NCBI RefSeq assembly: GCF_016102285.1
Contig: NZ_JACFOY010000002.1
Coordinates: 1 to 64,000, forward strand
DNA length: 64,000 bases
Origin: Bartonella sp. M0177
GTDB lineage: Bacteria > Pseudomonadota > Alphaproteobacteria > Rhizobiales > Rhizobiaceae
Direction of reading: 5' to 3'
Below are positions 59,951-64,000 of the stretch, piece by piece (position 1 is the stretch's first letter; the number at the start of each line of letters is the position of its first letter). The position numbers and the translations under genes were made by a program. The notes beneath the pieces were generated by a model that did no database searches, was not told the DNA's origin, and saw nothing but the letters and a program-made list of their open reading frames with translations.

Positions 59951-60649
59951 ATGGCTGTCCCCATTCTTCTCTATCATCACATTGGAATGCCACCCAAGGC
60001 AGGAATTCCGGGGCGCTCGAATTATGTAACTGTTAAAAATTTTGCCAAACAGATGCGCGTTCTGAAACGGCTTGGCTTTAAAGGTTTGTCTCTCAGAGAG
60101 GCAATGCCCTATATTCGTGGTGAGAAAAAAGACAGAGTTGCAGCTATTACTTTCGACGACGGTTTTTTATCTGTCTATCAGGACGCTATGCCTATTCTCG
60201 ACGAATTGGGGTTCAGTGCCACGAATTTTTTTGTCTCCTCCCATATGGGACTTGATAATTCATGGGATAACGAGCGTTCCGAACGCAATAAAATCATGAC
60301 ATTTGACGAAATGAGAGACTGGGCCGCCCATGGACATGAAGTGGGGGGCCACACGAATGACCACCTGCATTTGAAAGATATTCCGCTTCAAGAAGCAAAA
60401 CGTCAGATCGTCGAAAACAAGCAAAAGCTTGAGGAAGAGCTCGGGGCGCCACTTGTCTCTTTTGCCTATCCATTTGGTGATGAAAATGAAGCGATACGCA
60501 AAATAGTGCGAGATGCCGGTTATCATTTTGCTGTAACAACCATTAAATCACGAGCTCGTGGAAATGAAGGGGATTACGAACTGCCAAGACACAGCATTCG
60601 CCGCAATGACACAATTTTGCATTTTTTAGCCAAATGTCTATTGCGCTAA
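59951..60649 (+). CDS. Polysaccharide deacetylase (NodB-type)
   Basis: A 232-residue carbohydrate esterase of family 4. It has the catalytic TFDDG (67-71), the zinc-binding HTNDH (134-138), and AYPFGDENEAI as the third motif. No signal peptide is visible, so it acts in the cytoplasm or on a lipid-linked precursor facing the cytoplasm. Its start follows the GT25 stop by one base, which suggests the product deacetylates the sugar that GT25 or the GT29-like protein handles (inference). Confidence 0.88.
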   Translation: MAVPILLYHHIGMPPKAGIPGRSNYVTVKNFAKQMRVLKRLGFKGLSLREAMPYIRGEKKDRVAAITFDDGFLSVYQDAMPILDELGFSATNFFVSSHMGLDNSWDNERSERNKIMTFDEMRDWAAHGHEVGGHTNDHLHLKDIPLQEAKRQIVENKQKLEEELGAPLVSFAYPFGDENEAIRKIVRDAGYHFAVTTIKSRARGNEGDYELPRHSIRRNDTILHFLAKCLLR

Positions 60650-60735
60650 TCAGATGTTTCTTGCGCTAATCGGGGCATAAAGGCGGGTTTTTAACCATTG
60701 TTATTGTCGTACGGTCAAAATTCATCTAAAAAAAT

Positions 60736-60755
60736 GCCGGGCAAAAAGACCCGGC
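60736..60755. terminator. GC-rich hairpin after the glycan cluster
   Basis: GCCGGG, loop CAAAAAGA, CCCGGC. On the minus strand a run ATTTTTTT follows; on the plus strand AAAAATTT. By its T-tract it looks like a minus-strand terminator, though no minus-strand gene is near. It lies 86 bases after the deacetylase stop. Confidence 0.42.
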
Positions 60756-60856
60756 AAAAATTTAAACAAGGGCATTTCAGAAACAAGCTTTTCACTGGAA
60801 GCCGAAATGTAATTCGGTTTTATACTTTTATGGTTAATAGAGAGTAAAGGGACGAG

Positions 60857-62752
60857 GTGCACAAAAAAATCGCAAAATATGTCGGCGCTCTGATTTTTTT
60901 GCTGGTTATTGTCGGCGTGGCAATTTTCCTGTTATTGCCGCTTGTTGTCTCGACCGATGCTATCCGCATTCGTCTGGCGCAGGATCTGAGTGCCTGGACC
61001 GGCTATAATGTGCAATTGCGTGAAGCACCGCATCTTGATCTTTTTCCCTATCCCAAAGCGTCGCTTTCCGGTGTTACGCTCACACCGATGAACGATGAAG
61101 CCGCTCCACTTATGGAGGCAGAGCGTATCGAGGTCGATTTATCACTCTTTGATGCGTTACTCGGGCATATTTCGTTTTCGCAGACCCGCATTATCAATCC
61201 GCATTTTGTTATGGAAGAACCGGTCAAAACAGTTGCGGATTTTTTCGACACTCTTTCCCGTTCGCAAGGCAGCTTCGGATCAGCGGTTCGTGAAGCACGC
61301 GAAATTGTGGGAAAAAATCCCGATCATCCGGATACGACACGCCTTCTCAACCAGCCTTTCGGCAGGATTGTTATCGAAAATGGCGAACTTCTTTATCGCG
61401 AAAGTCTTGGCGGGATGGCTGAAAAAATCACTGCTCTTAATGCCGTTGTCGAATGGCCGGAATCAACAAGGGCGGCAAGTTTTCGCGCCAATGCAATCTG
61501 GCACGGGCAGGCGACCGATTTACGTATCGATGCCATGCAGGCGCTGATATTGTTGTCCGGCGGTACGAGTAATCTCAGAGCCAGTCTCAATTCTTTAAGT
61601 GGCGGTATTACGTTTGAAGGGAAGGGGCGGCTTTCGGACAATTATATTTTCGACGGCAGGCTTTCCGCCCGTTCGCCAGGCTGGAATAAAACTCTGGATT
61701 GGTTGGGCTATCACCAGTTATTGGGACAGGGCTTGAAGGCTCCGCTGGTTTGGGAATCGGATTTTTCTGCCCAACCCGGACACATGCAATTCAACAATGT
61801 CATTTTCAGTTTTGACAAGGACAATGCGCGTGGCGCTTTGGCCACCGGCTATCAGGACGACTTGCCGCTTGTAAGCGGTTCTCTTGCTTTCGATAGGCTC
61901 AATCTTGATACATTGATTGCGACGTTTTTTCCCGATGAAGAGAAAAACGAATTTCTTGATCTTTCGGTTCTTGACCGCATCGGCCTTGATATACGCATGT
62001 CGGCACCGGAAGCAAAACTCGGCAATGTCACTCTCAATAATCTTGCTGCCGCTATCCAGATCAGAAATGGAAAAGGCATATTCGATCTTGGTAATGCCAA
62101 CGCTTTTGGCGGAGCCATACAATCAAATATCCAGATCAGTCACGAAAATGACAAAGCCAGTATTGAAGGGCGCATATCGGGAAACTCGCTTGATCTCCAG
62201 TCAATAGCCCAAGCATTTCAACGCCCCTTTCCGGTCAATGCCAAAACCGGTTTCATATTGACAATGCATGCGCCATTCACCCGTTGGCCGGACGTACTCT
62301 CCAAAATGCAGGGGCATTTGACGTTGAATATGTCATCGGGAACTCTTAAAGGTTATGACATTCATTCGATCCGCACAGCCATAAGCTCTGACGATAAAAC
62401 CCACATAGAAAAATCCGATAATGTTTCCACCGGTTTCGACCGCTGGGATATCGAGTCAGAAATTACCGATGAAAATCTGCTTATCGACAAATCTTCTATG
62501 TCTATCGGCAACTGGCGACTTCTGGCAAAAGGAAAAGCCGATCTGCAACATGATGACGGTAATAAAAAGGGCTATCAGGTCAAGCTTTATTCGGTACTTG
62601 AAAAAGTTCCCCGTTCCGACGCCGCATGTCAGGATGTCACCTGCGTTGCAAATAGCTTGGTTAAACCTCTGAATTTTGTGTTATCGGGAAATGATTTTCC
62701 TGATAACGGGATTGATCTTAAAAAAGATAACGAAATCGATGAAGATCGATAA
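60857..62752 (+). CDS. AsmA-like inner-membrane protein
   Basis: A 631-residue protein with an N-terminal membrane anchor (YVGALIFLLVIVGVAIFLLLPL) and a large periplasmic part. The sequence AIRIRLAQDLSAWTGYNVQL followed by PKASLSGVTL is the AsmA N-terminal domain, and RPFPVNAKTGFILTMHAPFTRWPDVLSKMQGHLTLNMSSGTLKGYDI is the AsmA C-terminal region. Such repeating-groove proteins are thought to move phospholipids between membranes. The start is GTG at 60857 with AAAGGGA upstream. Whether it serves the glycan genes before it is unclear; a hairpin lies between. Confidence 0.88.
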   Translation: MHKKIAKYVGALIFLLVIVGVAIFLLLPLVVSTDAIRIRLAQDLSAWTGYNVQLREAPHLDLFPYPKASLSGVTLTPMNDEAAPLMEAERIEVDLSLFDALLGHISFSQTRIINPHFVMEEPVKTVADFFDTLSRSQGSFGSAVREAREIVGKNPDHPDTTRLLNQPFGRIVIENGELLYRESLGGMAEKITALNAVVEWPESTRAASFRANAIWHGQATDLRIDAMQALILLSGGTSNLRASLNSLSGGITFEGKGRLSDNYIFDGRLSARSPGWNKTLDWLGYHQLLGQGLKAPLVWESDFSAQPGHMQFNNVIFSFDKDNARGALATGYQDDLPLVSGSLAFDRLNLDTLIATFFPDEEKNEFLDLSVLDRIGLDIRMSAPEAKLGNVTLNNLAAAIQIRNGKGIFDLGNANAFGGAIQSNIQISHENDKASIEGRISGNSLDLQSIAQAFQRPFPVNAKTGFILTMHAPFTRWPDVLSKMQGHLTLNMSSGTLKGYDIHSIRTAISSDDKTHIEKSDNVSTGFDRWDIESEITDENLLIDKSSMSIGNWRLLAKGKADLQHDDGNKKGYQVKLYSVLEKVPRSDAACQDVTCVANSLVKPLNFVLSGNDFPDNGIDLKKDNEIDEDR

Positions 62753-62807
62753 ACCGCACTATCGGGCTTGTTAAAAGGCCTTTTTACGGAATTGGCGGGG
62801 TTAAAAA

Positions 62808-63491
62808 ATGGTAAAACTTTTGGCACTCTCTGTCGGCCCAATCAAGTCTATCGGGCCGGACAATTTACAAAGCGGAATTGACAAAAAACCGATCGACAGG
62901 CCGCTTTTGCTCACCAAAACCGGTTTTGTCGGTGATGAGCAGGCAGACAAGAAACATCATGGTGGTCCGGAAAAGGCAGTCCATCATTATGATTTCGACC
63001 ATTATGCATATTGGAAGAAGGAATTGGGGCATAAAGCGGTGTTTGACACGCCGACTGCCTTTGGAGAAAACCTTTCAACGTCAGGCTTGAGTGAAAAAAA
63101 TATTGCCGTCGGTGATATTTATCGTCTCGGAAATGCGATTATCGAGGTTTCTCAAGGGAGACAACCGTGTTTTCGGCTCAATGTAAGGTTCGGCGTTCCG
63201 GATATGTCACTGCGCACACAAAAGAGCGGGCGAACAGGCTGGTATTATCGGGTTTTAGAGGAGGGTGAAGTCACGCTGCAAGACGAGCTTGAACTCCTCG
63301 AACGACGTCACGAAGATTGGACTATTTACCGGCTATGGAAAGCTTTTTACGTGACCCGCAATGATTATGATGAATTATCACAAATTGCGTCCCTTGAAGA
63401 ATTATCGCCGAGCTGGCGATCTCTTGCACAAAAGCGGTTGGATAGCCATGAGATAGAAGACTGGACGAAAAGATTGACCGGAGCAGCATGA
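62808..63491 (+). CDS. MOSC-domain protein, YiiM-like
   Basis: A 227-residue protein with the MOSC fold. GFVGDEQADKKHHGGPEKAVHHYD and AFGENLSTSGLSEKNIAVGD are the YiiM core, and the conserved cysteine lies in QGRQPCFRLN, the likely ligand of the molybdenum cofactor. A three-helix C-terminal tail from about 165 on (TIYRLWKAFY) matches YiiM, which reduces N-hydroxylated bases such as 6-hydroxylaminopurine. Read behind the asmA-like gene after 55 bases. Confidence 0.9.
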   Translation: MVKLLALSVGPIKSIGPDNLQSGIDKKPIDRPLLLTKTGFVGDEQADKKHHGGPEKAVHHYDFDHYAYWKKELGHKAVFDTPTAFGENLSTSGLSEKNIAVGDIYRLGNAIIEVSQGRQPCFRLNVRFGVPDMSLRTQKSGRTGWYYRVLEEGEVTLQDELELLERRHEDWTIYRLWKAFYVTRNDYDELSQIASLEELSPSWRSLAQKRLDSHEIEDWTKRLTGAA

Positions 63492-63893
63492 GAAGCTCAT
63501 TCCGGCTTTTGACGAAGCTCGGTTAAGTCTTCTAGGCAGTTTTCCAAAAATTCCCGGTTTTATGATTGTTTGTGTCAGGCTTTAATGGCTGTCACTGCAA
63601 ATAGGTCCAAGAATTCCGGTATTGATAAAAACTATCGATGGTCACCGGCAATATGTGCAATTTGATAATTGCCATAAATATCCTTCCAGAAATAAGTTCC
63701 TTTCAGAAATATTGGCGCGTGCCATTTTGAAAGGGCGTTTATATCAGCTTTGTTATCGACCCGTTGTCGCAACCGGATAAATGATTTTGCCGGTAAAGTA
63801 GCTCCGGCAGAAAATAAACGGATTGGTGCGATTTTTCGAATTTGAATTGATTGTTAGAGCTTTTTGAAATCAGGCTTTGAAGCCCTTCAGAAG
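63492..63893. other. Intergenic region between convergent genes
   Basis: About 400 bases between the YiiM-like gene and the end of a minus-strand kinase gene. It contains no gene that I can support. Small imperfect dyads near 63865-63885 (GGCTTTGAAGCC) may belong to a terminator. Confidence 0.4.
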
Positions 63894-64000
63894 TCAAGGG
63901 CAAGCAAGTGGAAATTCGATTTCGACACAAAAACCGGCAGGATGATCGATGTCTTCAAACTTTATCGTGCCGCCATGGGCTTTGACAACCTGAAGTGCAA
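63894..64000 (-). CDS. C-terminal end of a sensor histidine kinase (cut by window edge)
   Basis: Only the last 35 residues are in the window: LQVVKAHGGTIKF followed by a beta-strand end EIEFPL, then TGA (minus strand, 63896-63894). V-x-A-H-G-G-x-I is the typical end of a HATPase_c domain after the G2 box. The rest of the gene, and so its input domain and partner, lies beyond 64000. Confidence 0.75.
   Translation of the reverse strand, partial: ALQVVKAHGGTIKFEDIDHPAGFCVEIEFPLACP

Overview
The window looks like chromosome of an alphaproteobacterium of the order Hyphomicrobiales, probably close to Bartonella/Brucella. This is inferred from the gene content (urease operon, Entner-Doudoroff zwf-pgl-edd operon, PdhS-like histidine kinase, rpoH next to rluD, a serC leader RNA of the alphaproteobacterial type) and from a tRNA-His gene with no encoded G-1 and an A73 discriminator, an alphaproteobacterial trait. 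The moderate base composition, less GC-rich than free-living rhizobia, would fit a host-associated member such as an insect-gut Bartonella relative. The species cannot be fixed from the sequence alone.

Layout. 1-4.9 kb: tRNA-fMet, then an AT-rich, gene-poor stretch carrying one large MmeI-family restriction-modification enzyme, closed by tRNA-Phe and tRNA-Glu. 5.1-10.7 kb (minus strand): complete urease operon ureD-A-hupE/ureJ-B-C-E-F-G. 10.8-15.7 kb: a lipoprotein, an NmrA-like reductase, then serine synthesis (leader RNA, serC, serA) and a GNAT acetyltransferase. 16.4-18.9 kb: glpT-glpQ for uptake of glycerol-3-phosphate and its diesters. 20-26.3 kb: purA, a large single-span membrane protein, rpoH and rluD. 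25.9-30.4 kb: a tandem duplication that produced two aldehyde dehydrogenase genes and a decayed copy of the rluD start. 31-37.6 kb: proline module (proP-like transporter, Lrp-type regulator, bifunctional putA). 37.7-43.8 kb: an FtsK-type translocase without an N-terminal membrane domain, and a PdhS-like sensor kinase. 44-46.5 kb: mscL, a small exported protein, a DUF952 protein and pyrD. 46.9 kb: tRNA-His. 47.6-50.3 kb: puuA-puuB-like pair (gamma-glutamyl polyamine route). 50.6-54.7 kb: zwf-pgl-edd. 54.8-58.3 kb: folD, lrgB-lrgA (cidB-cidA) and a divergent LysR regulator. 58.5-60.6 kb: a glycan cluster with a GT29 (sialyltransferase-like) protein, a GT25 glycosyltransferase and a polysaccharide deacetylase. 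60.9-63.5 kb: AsmA-like protein and a YiiM-type MOSC protein. The right edge cuts the C-terminal end of a histidine kinase.

The genes suggest an organism that takes nitrogen from urea, proline and polyamines and carbon through the Entner-Doudoroff route. Most of the window is ordinary core chromosome. The parts most worth a second look are the GT29-containing glycan cluster, the MmeI-like enzyme with a predicted altered DNA specificity, and the rluD/aldehyde dehydrogenase duplication. No CRISPR array, transposase, integrase or phage gene was seen.
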